A DNA stretch of 37,702 nt from JALZUE01 sp051251725 (GTDB lineage Bacteria > Pseudomonadota > Gammaproteobacteria > Enterobacterales > Alteromonadaceae). Shown in pieces: positions 1-8,276 of the stretch. Where the stretch lies: positions 1 through 37,702 of the forward strand of contig JBPOFN010000040.1 of NCBI GenBank assembly GCA_051251725.1. Direction: 5' to 3'. Below the pieces are notes generated by a model. It searched no databases, was not told where the DNA came from, and saw only the letters and a program-made list of their open reading frames with translations. How positions within the stretch are numbered: the first letter of the stretch is position 1; each line of letters begins with the position of its first letter. Both the position numbers and the translations under genes were made by a program.

Positions 1-76
1 GTCCCTATCGTCTAGAGGCCTAGGACACCGCCCTTTCACGGCGGTAACAGGGGTTCGAATCCCCTTAGGGATGCCA
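1..76 (+). tRNA. tRNA-Glu (anticodon UUC)
   Basis: A complete tRNA cloverleaf can be folded from the first base of the window. The acceptor arm pairs GTCCCTA with TAGGGAT. The anticodon stem CCGCC/GGCGG (28-32 and 40-44) encloses the loop CTTTCAC, placing TTC at 35-37. The T-arm GGGG-TTCGAAT-CCCC is canonical, and the 3' CCA is encoded (74-76). The gene starts at the window edge, so its promoter or any upstream tRNA partners are not visible. An intrinsic terminator follows within 5 bases, so this is the last gene of its transcript. Confidence 0.97.
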
Positions 77-80
77 CATT

Positions 81-110
81 AAAAAAACCGACTTTATGTC
101 GGTTTTTTTT
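81..110 (+). terminator. Intrinsic terminator after tRNA-Glu
   Basis: The core stem CCGAC/GTCGG encloses a 5-base loop (93-97). It is preceded by seven A and followed by eight T (103-110), so the stem extends to 12 bp with A-U pairs. This is a textbook Rho-independent terminator. The A-run on its left side means it could also work on the opposite strand. Confidence 0.93.
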
Positions 111-268
111 CGCCTGTAATTTATCCCTCAGAACAACATGACACTTACGGTTCAAAATAACTGATGATATCGGTCAGTATTTCCCGCTTTTTATTATTAA
201 TTCCATTAGCTACTATGATCAACATTAGAAAACTAATCAATCGTCTTGAACATTTAGCAGGTAACAGT

Positions 269-793
269 ATGAAAATTTTAGCCTTTGGGGCATCAAACAG
301 TAAAAACTCAATTAACCAGCAATTAGCCAACTATGCCGCGTGTTTAGTTAAAGGGGCTGAGGTAGAAATGGTTAATTTAAATGACTTTGAGTTACCGATA
401 TTCAGTGTTGATAGAGAAGAGCACTTAGGACAGCCTGAGTTAGCACAAGCGTTATTTGAAAAGATCGGTAGGGCAGATGCCTTAGTGATCTCCTTTGCCG
501 AACATAATGGTACTTACACGGCGGCTTATAAAAATATTTTTGATTGGATGTCGCGTATCAATCAAAAGGTTTATCAAAATAAACCTATGGTGATGTTAGC
601 GGCATCGCCTGGACCAGGTGGCGCGGTGAATGTGTTAAATAGCGCAATTACATCAGCGCCACATTTTTTAGCTGATTTAAAAGGCTCTTTATCGATAAAG
701 CGTTTTTATGATAATTTTGATATGGCAACACAAACGTTTACCAATGATGAAGTTAAGCAAAATTTATTAGCTGTGATGAATAAATTGCTTTAG
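269..793 (+). CDS. NADPH-dependent FMN reductase family protein (flavodoxin fold)
   Basis: The 174-residue product belongs to the NAD(P)H-dependent FMN reductase/quinone reductase family, small cytoplasmic flavoproteins that reduce FMN, quinones or azo compounds. The N-terminal MKILAFGASNSKNSIN is the strand-loop that binds the FMN phosphate. FAEHNGTYTAAYKNIFDW (about residues 79-96) corresponds to the family motif around the isoalloxazine ring. The reading frame stays open upstream to 164, but the family begins at the MKILAFG strand and an AGCAGG Shine-Dalgarno-like stretch lies just before this ATG. No partner gene is co-directional, so the substrate cannot be inferred from context. Confidence 0.85.
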   Translation: MKILAFGASNSKNSINQQLANYAACLVKGAEVEMVNLNDFELPIFSVDREEHLGQPELAQALFEKIGRADALVISFAEHNGTYTAAYKNIFDWMSRINQKVYQNKPMVMLAASPGPGGAVNVLNSAITSAPHFLADLKGSLSIKRFYDNFDMATQTFTNDEVKQNLLAVMNKLL

Positions 794-807
794 ATAATGA
801 AGTGAGG

Positions 808-852
808 CTAAAAGACAAAAACCTAAGCTAGCTGTATTGGCAGCTAGCTTAG
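808..852 (-). terminator. Terminator of the tesA-antiporter transcript
   Basis: A perfect 12-bp inverted repeat (823-834 and 841-852, arm CTAAGCTAGCTG) encloses a 6-base loop. Read on the minus strand it is followed by the T-rich tail GTTTTTGTCTTTT, and it lies 15 bases after the stop codon of the antiporter gene. The plus-strand side has no T-run, so termination is mainly for the minus-strand transcript. The hairpin may still protect the 3' end of the plus-strand mRNA. Confidence 0.8.
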
Positions 853-866
853 TAAATAATACCGAG

Positions 867-2471
867 TTAAGCGCTAACCTGAGACATTACTTGTGGTGTT
901 AATTGAGGATTGATCAGCGCAATACTTTCATCAGCAAAACCAACCCCGGCCTCGGTATAAAAGTTAAAAACTTTATCAATACCACAGGCTTCAAGTTCTA
1001 CTTCTTCATCGGCATAACGGGCAATTGCGGCGATTTTACCCTGATAATTTGACGAGCGAATGATTTTAGTAACATTGATAATATCTTGTACTGACGGTAG
1101 TGCGATTAATACTAACTTTATCTGATCGGTTTTAATATCCTGCCAAAAATATGCATCTTCAGCATCAGCAACATAACTGTCTAAACCCATTTCATTGAGT
1201 TTTTCGACTTTATTTTTATCTGCATCCATGCCCCAAACTTTTTCATTACTATGAACCGTCATAGCGCGATGTGCTCCCATGCCAACCCGGCCCATACCGA
1301 CAATAACAACCGGCGTATTTTGCGGAATATAAATATTGTCATCAGGCAGCTTCTGCTCATTTTCAAATTGTTTGAAAAAAGCTTTATGACGAGAGAAAAA
1401 GCGATGGGAGAATTTATACACAACACTGGTTAAGACAAACGAAATTGAGACCGCTAAAGCTAAAACAACTAACCATTGATTATCTAACCAGCCTTGTTTA
1501 ACACTTAAAGCGGCAACAATTAAACCAAATTCACTAAAGTTACTTAACATTAGCGCGCCTAAATAAGATGTTCGACATCTTAGTTTTAACGCATTAAAAA
1601 CACCAAAAAAGAAAATAAACTTTATCGGAATACAAATAAGGACAATAAAACTCGCCACTAAAATCATTTCAAGGTTTGGCAGTGCGACAAAGCCGATTGA
1701 CAAGAAAAATCCAATTAAAAAGATATCTTTAAAACTCAATAACGATTTAGTGATCTCAGTTGCTTTTGGATGGCTGGCTAAAAACATCCCGATGATCAGC
1801 GCGCCTAAATCACCTTTTATTTGTACTAAATTAAATAATTCATAACCACCTAAGGCTAATACAAAACCAGCGAGGGGTAATAACTCACCATGACCAATAT
1901 GGTTAATCAGTCTAAAAATTAGTGGTTTGATAAAAAACAGTCCGAGTAATAAAAATGCCCAAACAGAAGGGGTTTTACCAGTCGCTACCACTAAAAATGC
2001 AACGGCAATAATATCTTGCATAACTAAGATGCCAATCGCTAATTTACCGTGGCGAGTTTTCATTTCGCCATTTTCTTCGAGTAATTTAACAATACAAACC
2101 GTACTACTAAAACTTAACGCGAAAATGATAATGGCAGAGGCGGTAAAATTAAGCTCTGCAAAATATGAAATAGCTAACATGCTAAATAATTTAAAGATGC
2201 CAATACCTGCAACTAACCATAAAACTGTATGTAAACTTGTACTTAACCACACTTCATTTTTAAGCAGGTCTTTGACATTCAGTTTTAGACCTATGGTAAA
2301 TAACATTAGGGTAATGCCTAAATCAGCCAATACATCTAAACCTGCATTAGGGGTATAACCTAAAAAGTTTAAAATAAAACCAGCTAATAAAAATCCGATT
2401 GAAGGTGGTAGTGTCGCTGTTTTTGCGATAAAACCGCAAACAAAAGCAAATAAAATCCAAATAAATTCCAT
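867..2471 (-). CDS. KefB/KefC-type monovalent cation:proton antiporter (CPA2) with C-terminal RCK/TrkA-N domain
   Basis: The 534-residue inner-membrane protein has a hydrophobic N-terminal part of about 370 residues with many membrane helices, typical of CPA2 Na+/K+:H+ exchangers (Pfam Na_H_Exchanger). A cytoplasmic domain follows, starting near residue 385. It contains a Rossmann nucleotide-binding loop, VVIVGMGRVGMGAH, and an acidic residue at the end of the second strand (GMDADKNK), as in TrkA-N/RCK domains that gate transport through NAD(H) binding. It lacks the long C-terminal extension of E. coli KefC (about 620 residues), so glutathione gating cannot be assumed. Only one base separates its ATG from the tesA stop codon (TAACATG on the minus strand), so the two are translationally coupled. 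Confidence 0.88.
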   Translation of the reverse strand: MEFIWILFAFVCGFIAKTATLPPSIGFLLAGFILNFLGYTPNAGLDVLADLGITLMLFTIGLKLNVKDLLKNEVWLSTSLHTVLWLVAGIGIFKLFSMLAISYFAELNFTASAIIIFALSFSSTVCIVKLLEENGEMKTRHGKLAIGILVMQDIIAVAFLVVATGKTPSVWAFLLLGLFFIKPLIFRLINHIGHGELLPLAGFVLALGGYELFNLVQIKGDLGALIIGMFLASHPKATEITKSLLSFKDIFLIGFFLSIGFVALPNLEMILVASFIVLICIPIKFIFFFGVFNALKLRCRTSYLGALMLSNFSEFGLIVAALSVKQGWLDNQWLVVLALAVSISFVLTSVVYKFSHRFFSRHKAFFKQFENEQKLPDDNIYIPQNTPVVIVGMGRVGMGAHRAMTVHSNEKVWGMDADKNKVEKLNEMGLDSYVADAEDAYFWQDIKTDQIKLVLIALPSVQDIINVTKIIRSSNYQGKIAAIARYADEEVELEACGIDKVFNFYTEAGVGFADESIALINPQLTPQVMSQVSA

Positions 2472-2472
2472 G

Positions 2473-3096
2473 TTATTTACTCAATAGTAATTGGTTAAGT
2501 TGTTTTTCCATATTATCGGCGATCATGCTTTGGGCTTCGATATTTGGGTGAATACCGTCTTTTAACATTAACGCTGGATTTATCGCGATATCTTCCATAA
2601 AAAAATCGAGTAATGGAATGTTGTGCTGCTCGGCTAATTGTTGATAGTTTTCGATAAAAAGCTTGTTATATTTAGGGCCATAATTAGGCGGTATTTTAAT
2701 CTGCATTAAGGCGATGTTGATGTTTTCTTGTTTCGCTAAGGTAATTATTTGTAACAAGTTATTTTTTATTAATGGAATAGGAAACCCCCTTAAACCGTCG
2801 TTGCCCCCGAGTTCTATGATCAAATAGTCGACCGAATGCTTTGTTAATATTTTTGGTAAACGCGCTAAGCCGCCAGCGGTGGTTTCGCCACTGATACTTG
2901 CGTTAATAATATGATATGGTGAATTTTTTTGCACAAAACGTTGATTTAATAACGAGACCCAACCTTGCTCTTGTTTCATACCATAGGCGGCGCTAAGGCT
3001 GTCGCCTAATATAACAAGTGAAGTGGACGGGGTAGCTGAAACCTGTAATGAATTAACACACAGTAATACAACCCAAAAAAGCGATTTTTTTAACAT
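2473..3096 (-). CDS. tesA: Periplasmic SGNH hydrolase: multifunctional acyl-CoA thioesterase I / lysophospholipase L1
   Basis: The 207-residue protein has a signal peptide (about residues 1-21, MLKKSLFWVVLLCVNSLQVSA). The SGNH blocks follow in order: GDSLSAAYG with nucleophile Ser33, the block II region ISGETTAGGLARLP near Gly70, GGND with Asn99, and DGIHPN with Asp180 and His183. Length and alignment closely match E. coli TesA, a periplasmic thioesterase, esterase and lysophospholipase. The frame stays open 50 codons further upstream, but that extension has no secretion signal; the chosen ATG directly precedes the signal peptide. This ATG overlaps the divergent ybbA start in the palindrome CATG (3094-3097), keeping the tesA/ybbA/ybbP neighbourhood known from E. 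coli. Confidence 0.93.
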   Translation of the reverse strand: MLKKSLFWVVLLCVNSLQVSATPSTSLVILGDSLSAAYGMKQEQGWVSLLNQRFVQKNSPYHIINASISGETTAGGLARLPKILTKHSVDYLIIELGGNDGLRGFPIPLIKNNLLQIITLAKQENINIALMQIKIPPNYGPKYNKLFIENYQQLAEQHNIPLLDFFMEDIAINPALMLKDGIHPNIEAQSMIADNMEKQLNQLLLSK

Positions 3097-3829
3097 GAAA
3101 TTAGCATCCGATACTATATTGAAAGTCACTTCGGTCAACAAGGAAGTGCAGGTAAACGATAAATCTTTGTCTATTTTGCAGAATATTGATTTAGAAGTAA
3201 ATGCAGGAGAGACATTAGCCATTGTTGGCGCTTCTGGTTCTGGCAAATCAACACTACTTTCGTTGATCGCAGGTTTGGATATTCCAACCAGTGGTGAGAT
3301 CTATTTAAAGCAACAGCCACTGCACAAGCTTAATGAAGAGCAACGAAGTGCGGTGCGCGCTAGCCATGTCGGTTTTATCTTTCAGCAGTTCCTGTTAATT
3401 AACAGTTTAACTGCGCTTGAAAATATTATGTTACCGGCAGAGCTTGCCAATATTGAAAATGCCGAAGCAAAAGCGCGGGATTTATTAGCCAAAGTGGATC
3501 TTAGCGAGCGCGCTGATCACTTTCCAGCACAGTTATCTGGCGGGGAGCAACAACGAGTAGCCATTGCCCGCGCTTTTATTAGCCAGCCGGCTATTTTATT
3601 TGCAGATGAGCCAACCGGGAATTTAGATGCAACCACCGGAAAAATCATTGAAGACTTGCTGTTCGATATTCATCAGCAATTAGGAACCACGTTAATTTTA
3701 GTGACGCATGATCTGACCTTAGCTAAGCGCTGCGCCAAACAAGTATCAATGAACGCCGGTCAACTTAGTGCTATTACAGCGCCGCATGCAATTAATGAAC
3801 CTGCCAATTTAGTTGAAGAGTTAGCATAA
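3095..3829 (+). CDS. ybbA: ABC transporter ATPase, YbbA (LolD/MacB-like)
   Basis: The 244-residue ATPase carries Walker A GASGSGKST (about 45-53), the signature LSGGEQQRVAIARA, Walker B ILFADEPTGNLD and the H-loop VTHD. LSGGEQQR plus ADEPTGNLD is typical of the LolD/MacB/FtsE branch, which works with FtsX-domain permeases of the next gene's type. Alignment with E. coli YbbA, including HVGFIFQQFLLI, is good over the full length. The ATG at 3095 overlaps the tesA start on the other strand. The stop overlaps the ybbP ATG by one base (TAATG), so the two products are translated together. No strong ribosome binding site is visible, as expected where the leader is inside tesA. Confidence 0.93.
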   Translation: MKLASDTILKVTSVNKEVQVNDKSLSILQNIDLEVNAGETLAIVGASGSGKSTLLSLIAGLDIPTSGEIYLKQQPLHKLNEEQRSAVRASHVGFIFQQFLLINSLTALENIMLPAELANIENAEAKARDLLAKVDLSERADHFPAQLSGGEQQRVAIARAFISQPAILFADEPTGNLDATTGKIIEDLLFDIHQQLGTTLILVTHDLTLAKRCAKQVSMNAGQLSAITAPHAINEPANLVEELA

Positions 3830-6387
3830 TGAAGGTTGCCATTTTACATTCGCTGCGATTACTTAAACATGAACTTAGGCGCGGTGAACTCACCATTATT
3901 GCGCTCGCCATTATTTTATCGGTGTCAGCTGTTTTTAGTTTAAGCGGATTTTCAGGACAAATTAAGCAAAGTTTACTTGAAAACAGTACCAAGTTTATTG
4001 CGGCCGATAGAATTTTAAAAGCGCCGCGTGAGCTTGATGATAAGTTTTTACAAAGCGCAGCTGAGCATGATCTACAAGTGGTAAAACAAGCAGAAATGGC
4101 GTCGATGGTTTTTGCTGGTGATGAAATGTTGCTAACGCAAATTAAAGCAACCACAGATGGTTATCCGCTGCGTGGTCAGTTATTAGTAAAAACGAGTATG
4201 TCGGGGCAAGCAACGCCACATTTTACTCCCAAAGCTAATCAAGTTTGGCTCGATAAAAAAGCATTTGTGCCGCTTAAGGTCAAAATTGGTGATGAACTTG
4301 AAGTTGGTAATATAACCTTAACCATTGCGGGATTAATTGAGCAACTACCTGACGCCTCTTTTAGCGTGTTTACTTCAGCGCCTGTGGTTATTGTTAATTA
4401 TCAAGATTTAGCTGCTACTGAATTAGTGCAACCGGGTAGTCGTTTAGGCTACCATTATTTATTTTCAGGTCAGCAAGCGGATTTAGAAACTTACGAAGAG
4501 TGGCTCAAACCACAGTTGAATGAAACTCAACACTGGCGCGATATTAAATCAGGTAATTCGCCGCTTGCGCGATCACTTAACCGTGCGGAACTTTATTTAT
4601 CACTGAGTAGTATGCTTGGTATAATTTTAGCTGCGGTTGCGGTCGCTGTGGCAACTAGGCGATATGGCCAGCGACATCAAACAGCAGTCGCAATTTTTAA
4701 AGCATTAGGCGCCAGTAAAAAACATATCATTCGGGTTTACAGTTTACATTGGGGGCTATTAAGCATTTTAAGTATTGCAGTTGGGCTGGTGATTGGCGCT
4801 GTTTTACTTAACCTTGGCATGATGGCGATTAGTGGTTTATTTGAAATAACCACTACACCTAATTATCGCTATCCGATATTTGTCTCAATATTGACCGGTG
4901 TCATTTGCGCCTCAGCTTTTGCTTTACAGCCCTTATTAGCTTTAGTTAACACTTCACCAATGATGATCTTACGAGGGAGTACTAAACCGGCGCAAAACTT
5001 GATCTTAACCGGCTTGTTATCACTGGCGGCGGTTTTTGTTTTATTGTACGTTTTTAGTCAAAATGCGTTATTAAGTGTTTCATTATTAGTTGGACTGGTA
5101 ACGGTTTCTGGCATTTTAATGCTGGTTGGTTTTATGTTAATGAAATTGGGCCGAAGCGTCGGCACCAAAGCCGGTAAAGCTTGGCACTTAGCGCTCGCTA
5201 ATTTAAAAAGAAGAGCGAAAGAAAACTCTGTTCAGCTGATAAGCTTTACCATAGCGATCAAGTTATTATTATTAATTGTGGTCATGAAAAACGCGATTAT
5301 TGATGAATGGCAAGCTCAGCTACCAAGTGATGCCCCGAATCGTTTTTTAATTAATATTAGCCAGCAGCAAGAAGATGCTTTTGAGCAGTTTATTGTACAA
5401 AATAATATTAGCTCTAGCGGTTTATATCCTGTTGTTAGAGGGCGACTGATTGCGATAAATAATGAAAAAGTTGGTAAGAAAGTAACTAAAGAACAAGAGA
5501 GCGAAGCTGACAATGGCAGAGCGGGGGTCGGTCGAGAATTAAATCTAACCTGGCGTTTTGACTTACCTAAGCAAAATACCGTGCTTGATGGCAAGTGGTG
5601 GCCGACTGAAAATAACATACCAGTAGCGCCAAGCAATAACAGACTAGCTGACGATGATAATCAAAGTGATGAAAGCGCCTATGTCTCAATTGAAAGTTCA
5701 TTAGCCCAGCGGTTAAATATTTCCTTAGAGGATACTTTAACTTTTAATATTGGCAGTCAAGTTATCGATGTCAAAGTGCAAAGTATTCGCGAGGTTAATT
5801 GGCAATCTCTGCAGCCGAATTTTTATATGATTTTACATCCAAGTGTTTTAGCAGACTTTCCGGCGACCTATATTTCATCTTTACACTTAGCAAGTGATCA
5901 GCAAAGCGCTTTACAGCAATTTTTAGCGCAGCACCCAACTATCAGTATGTTGGATGTCGACGCCATGATTAAGCAATTAAGAGAAGTAATTGAACAAGTA
6001 TCAGTCGCCATTCAATTTATTTTGGTGTTAGTGATACTTGCGGGTTCATTGGTGTTAGTAGCGCAAGTACAAGCAAGTATGGAAGAGCGAGAGCGAGAGC
6101 TGGCAATTTTACGAACACTCGGCGCAAAAGGTAAAATATTAACCTTAAGTATTTTTTATGAGTTTTTAGCTCTGGGGGCTTTAGCGGGTTTAATGGCCAG
6201 CTTTGCCATGGAAGTTGCGGTGTATTTGATCCAAACACAGGTGTTTGAAATGCAGCCAAGTTTTCACTTTGCTTATTGGCTCTTAGGGATTGTCTCTGGT
6301 GCGGGTTTTGTTGCCATCATTGGTGTGCTTTCGTGCTGGCGTTTACTTAATTTAACCAGTGCTCAATTAATTCGCCGAACTATGTGA
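3829..6387 (+). CDS. ybbP: FtsX-domain ABC transporter permease, YbbP
   Basis: The 852-residue inner-membrane permease is slightly longer than E. coli YbbP (about 800). The N-terminal helix (about 18-40) is followed by a large extracytoplasmic domain. An FtsX domain with three helices follows (about 255-375), then a central hydrophobic block (about 385-490). A second periplasmic domain contains an Asp/Glu-rich insert around 540-620, and a C-terminal FtsX domain occupies about 720-850. The intracellular coupling motif ERERELAILRTLGA lies just after the penultimate membrane segment. With YbbA it should form a MacB/LolCDE-type mechanotransmission complex acting on periplasmic or lipid substrates. 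Linkage to tesA suggests a role with lysolipids or acyl compounds, but this is inference. I see no terminator directly after it. Confidence 0.9.
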   Translation: MKVAILHSLRLLKHELRRGELTIIALAIILSVSAVFSLSGFSGQIKQSLLENSTKFIAADRILKAPRELDDKFLQSAAEHDLQVVKQAEMASMVFAGDEMLLTQIKATTDGYPLRGQLLVKTSMSGQATPHFTPKANQVWLDKKAFVPLKVKIGDELEVGNITLTIAGLIEQLPDASFSVFTSAPVVIVNYQDLAATELVQPGSRLGYHYLFSGQQADLETYEEWLKPQLNETQHWRDIKSGNSPLARSLNRAELYLSLSSMLGIILAAVAVAVATRRYGQRHQTAVAIFKALGASKKHIIRVYSLHWGLLSILSIAVGLVIGAVLLNLGMMAISGLFEITTTPNYRYPIFVSILTGVICASAFALQPLLALVNTSPMMILRGSTKPAQNLILTGLLSLAAVFVLLYVFSQNALLSVSLLVGLVTVSGILMLVGFMLMKLGRSVGTKAGKAWHLALANLKRRAKENSVQLISFTIAIKLLLLIVVMKNAIIDEWQAQLPSDAPNRFLINISQQQEDAFEQFIVQNNISSSGLYPVVRGRLIAINNEKVGKKVTKEQESEADNGRAGVGRELNLTWRFDLPKQNTVLDGKWWPTENNIPVAPSNNRLADDDNQSDESAYVSIESSLAQRLNISLEDTLTFNIGSQVIDVKVQSIREVNWQSLQPNFYMILHPSVLADFPATYISSLHLASDQQSALQQFLAQHPTISMLDVDAMIKQLREVIEQVSVAIQFILVLVILAGSLVLVAQVQASMEERERELAILRTLGAKGKILTLSIFYEFLALGALAGLMASFAMEVAVYLIQTQVFEMQPSFHFAYWLLGIVSGAGFVAIIGVLSCWRLLNLTSAQLIRRTM

Positions 6388-6530
6388 TTTTTTAATTGAA
6401 GGCTTGTTAGCGCTTATAGGATTGTTCGCAAAAATGATAGTTATTCGTTCAGACAATAAGTTTAGCTAGGCGCTAACGATAAATACTGTAAACCTAAGAT
6501 ATCTTTACGTATAGTAAGGCGATGTTTTTT

Positions 6531-6547
6531 AAGGAGGATGAATCTTG
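6531..6547 (+). promoter_or_regulatory. Ribosome binding site fixing a TTG start
   Basis: AAGGAGG at 6531-6537 is a near-perfect Shine-Dalgarno sequence. The only ATG close to it (6538) is followed by an in-frame stop after four codons. The TTG at 6545, seven bases downstream, opens the long reading frame, so the gene very probably uses TTG. Confidence 0.8.
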
Positions 6548-7639
6548 TCTGAGCTTCAGGAAAGTAAAAGTGAAAGTATTTTAAAAGTAATTTTAACAAT
6601 AGCGGCTTTATTTGTAATTTTCGCCGGCATTAAAACCGCGACCAATATTTTGGTACCGTTTTTATTATCAGTATTTATCGCTATTATCTGTAACCCCGTT
6701 GTTAAGTATGCCGAGCGCTATAAAGTACCTAAAATTGTTGCTGTGATCATAGTGATTGCAATGTTCTTGGTGGTTGCACTTTCACTTGCTAGTTTAGTTG
6801 GCAGCTCTTTAGCACAGTTATCAACCTTATTACCTGAATATCGATTACAGCTCAAAGAGCAGTTTTCATGGTTAATTGTGCAATTGGCTGAATATAAAAT
6901 TCAGTTATCAAAAGATGTGATTATTGAATACTTTGATCCGGCTGCTGCGATAGGTCTTGCGACTAACATGTTAAGTGGTTTTGGTAATGTTATGGCAAAT
7001 ATGTTTTTGATCATCATTACCGTGATTTTTATGTTATTTGAAGCGCCGATGTTACCGCGCAAAATACATTTATCGCTTGCCGATCCTGAAATGCGAATGG
7101 GGCAGATAGATCGCTTTTTAAGCTCAGTGAATCATTATTTAGCCATTAAAACCTTAGTCAGTATTGGCACCGGTTTGTTAGTGTCGATTATGCTGTGGTC
7201 TGTTGGTCTTGATTTTTATTTATTGTGGGGCGTTTTAGCTTTTTTACTCAATTATATTCCTAATATCGGTTCTATTATTGCCGCTGTGCCAGCTATGTCT
7301 TTAGCGCTCTTACAGCTAAGCCCAACCATGGCCGGTTTTATTGGCTTAGGTTATTTATCAATTAATACCTTGATGGGCAATGTGGTTGAGCCGCGTTATT
7401 TAGGCCGCGGTTTAGGGCTTTCTACTTTAGTGGTGTTTTTATCGTTAATCTTTTGGGGCTGGTTGTTAGGCACGGTTGGCATGCTGTTATCAGTTCCATT
7501 AACTATGATCATTAAAATTGGCTTAGAAAGCTCACAAGAGGGTAAATGGCTTGCAGTGTTGTTGTCTGGAGAGGATGAAATTTTAGTGTCGGAAGCGCAA
7601 ACACAAACGAGTGATGAGCCCGAGGCTGAAACTAAGTAA
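6545..7639 (+). CDS. AI-2E/PerM (UPF0118) family membrane transporter
   Basis: The 364-residue inner-membrane protein has the arrangement of the AI-2E transporter family. Two or three helices lie near the N-terminus (about 14-35, 35-50, 62-85). An amphipathic region rich in charged residues (about 90-170) precedes a helix near 150-172. A C-terminal bundle from about 205 contains the conserved LLWGVLAFLLNYIPNIGSIIAAVP and GNVVEPRYLGRGLGLS stretches. Some members are reported to export autoinducer-2 and others are Na+/H+ antiporters (UPF0118), so the substrate is open. The C-terminal tail is short and acidic. The start is TTG behind a strong AAGGAGG site. A terminator follows, so it appears to be a single-gene transcript. 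Confidence 0.88.
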   Translation: MSELQESKSESILKVILTIAALFVIFAGIKTATNILVPFLLSVFIAIICNPVVKYAERYKVPKIVAVIIVIAMFLVVALSLASLVGSSLAQLSTLLPEYRLQLKEQFSWLIVQLAEYKIQLSKDVIIEYFDPAAAIGLATNMLSGFGNVMANMFLIIITVIFMLFEAPMLPRKIHLSLADPEMRMGQIDRFLSSVNHYLAIKTLVSIGTGLLVSIMLWSVGLDFYLLWGVLAFLLNYIPNIGSIIAAVPAMSLALLQLSPTMAGFIGLGYLSINTLMGNVVEPRYLGRGLGLSTLVVFLSLIFWGWLLGTVGMLLSVPLTMIIKIGLESSQEGKWLAVLLSGEDEILVSEAQTQTSDEPEAETK

Positions 7640-7691
7640 TAACAATGAGCTAAAAGCAGTTAATTTTAATAAGCTCATTTTAACCAGTAAT

Positions 7692-7733
7692 AAAAAAGCG
7701 AAATTCGACTGCTGTCTGAATTTCGCTTTTTTT
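7692..7733 (+). terminator. Strong intrinsic terminator, bidirectional
   Basis: The stem GCGAAATTC/GAATTTCGC (7698-7706 and 7718-7726) has an 11-base loop, six A before it and seven T after it. It ends the AI-2E gene on the plus strand and could also stop the yciB-yciI-LprI transcript coming from the other side. A weaker 8-bp inverted repeat (7644-7651 and 7672-7679) precedes it. Confidence 0.88.
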
Positions 7734-7784
7734 GTTTGTAAGTCAAGATGTTAAAAATGCAGCGCTAGCGCTGATTGGCTTTAA

Positions 7785-7826
7785 GCTAATTTGGGCAAAT
7801 GTTTGTTTGATATTTGCAAAATTAGC
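7785..7826. repeat. Long hairpin downstream of the LprI-like gene
   Basis: GCTAATTT-GG-GCAAAT at 7785-7800 pairs with ATTTGC-A-AAATTAGC at 7812-7826. This gives 14 bp with a small internal loop and an 11-base apical loop. There is no T-tract on either strand, so it is not a canonical terminator. It ends 20 bases beyond the minus-strand stop codon and could be a 3' stabilising hairpin. A perfect 14-bp palindrome, CAGCGCTAGCGCTG, lies next to it at 7760-7773. Confidence 0.55.
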
Positions 7827-7845
7827 AGGACTATCAGCTAAACGA

Positions 7846-8265
7846 TTAACGATTTAAACTCGCTAACTCATCACTACGGGCTTGAGTGAGTTGAATATAA
7901 CATTTCTTATAAGCGACAGCGGCGCCGGTTGCTGGCGCTATTTGTAAATATTGCCAGCGACAATTATCTTCTCGAAATGTAACAAAGTGAGCTTGCGAGC
8001 GATTGAAAATATTTAATGCTGCACCGCGACCAGTAACTTTTTTTAATTCTTCTAAATTAAAAACTTGGTTATTAACCCAAGTGGTCAATTCTTTATCAAC
8101 TAAATTTTTAACACGGTCTAAGCAAAAAGCTAAGTCATCATCTTTTGGATTTTGCTGTTCACATAACTTAACGGTATTGGCAAGTTTTGCGACGGCAAAA
8201 TTACTGATAAATAACAAAGAAATACTCGTTGATAGCAGTAATATAAACGTCTTTTTAATTTTCAT
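7846..8265 (-). CDS. Periplasmic LprI-like / DUF1311 family protein
   Basis: The 139-residue protein has an N-terminal signal peptide (MKIKKTFILLLSTSISLLFISNFAVA). Its mature part resembles the lysozyme-inhibitor LprI N-terminal family (DUF1311): spaced cysteines, an AQ..F..FR...C segment (SQAHFVTFREDNCRWQ), then a further Cys and a closing Arg-x-x-Glu-Leu helix (TQARSDELASL). Family members are small secreted proteins; some inhibit lysozyme, but most are uncharacterised. The start follows the yciI stop by 11 bases on the same strand, so it is the third gene of the yciB operon. No clear ribosome binding site is visible. Confidence 0.72.
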   Translation of the reverse strand: MKIKKTFILLLSTSISLLFISNFAVAKLANTVKLCEQQNPKDDDLAFCLDRVKNLVDKELTTWVNNQVFNLEELKKVTGRGAALNIFNRSQAHFVTFREDNCRWQYLQIAPATGAAVAYKKCYIQLTQARSDELASLNR

Positions 8266-8276
8266 TAAGCATCTAC

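Noticed and set aside
164..268. Upstream extension of the FMN reductase to an ATG at 164
   Set aside because: The extra 35 residues are not part of the flavodoxin-fold family, and a better ribosome binding site precedes the ATG at 269.
1927..2358. 143-codon plus-strand open frame
   Set aside because: It lies wholly inside the antiporter gene on the opposite strand, has no domain or ribosome binding site, and the antiporter frame is well supported.
6406..6477. GTTAGCGC ... GCGCTAAC inverted repeat after ybbP
   Set aside because: Only 8-bp arms with 56 bases between them and no T-run; likely chance and not a ybbP terminator.
6538..6552. ATG behind the strong Shine-Dalgarno sequence at 6531
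   Set aside because: The frame stops after four codons; the TTG at 6545 opens the conserved AI-2E family protein.
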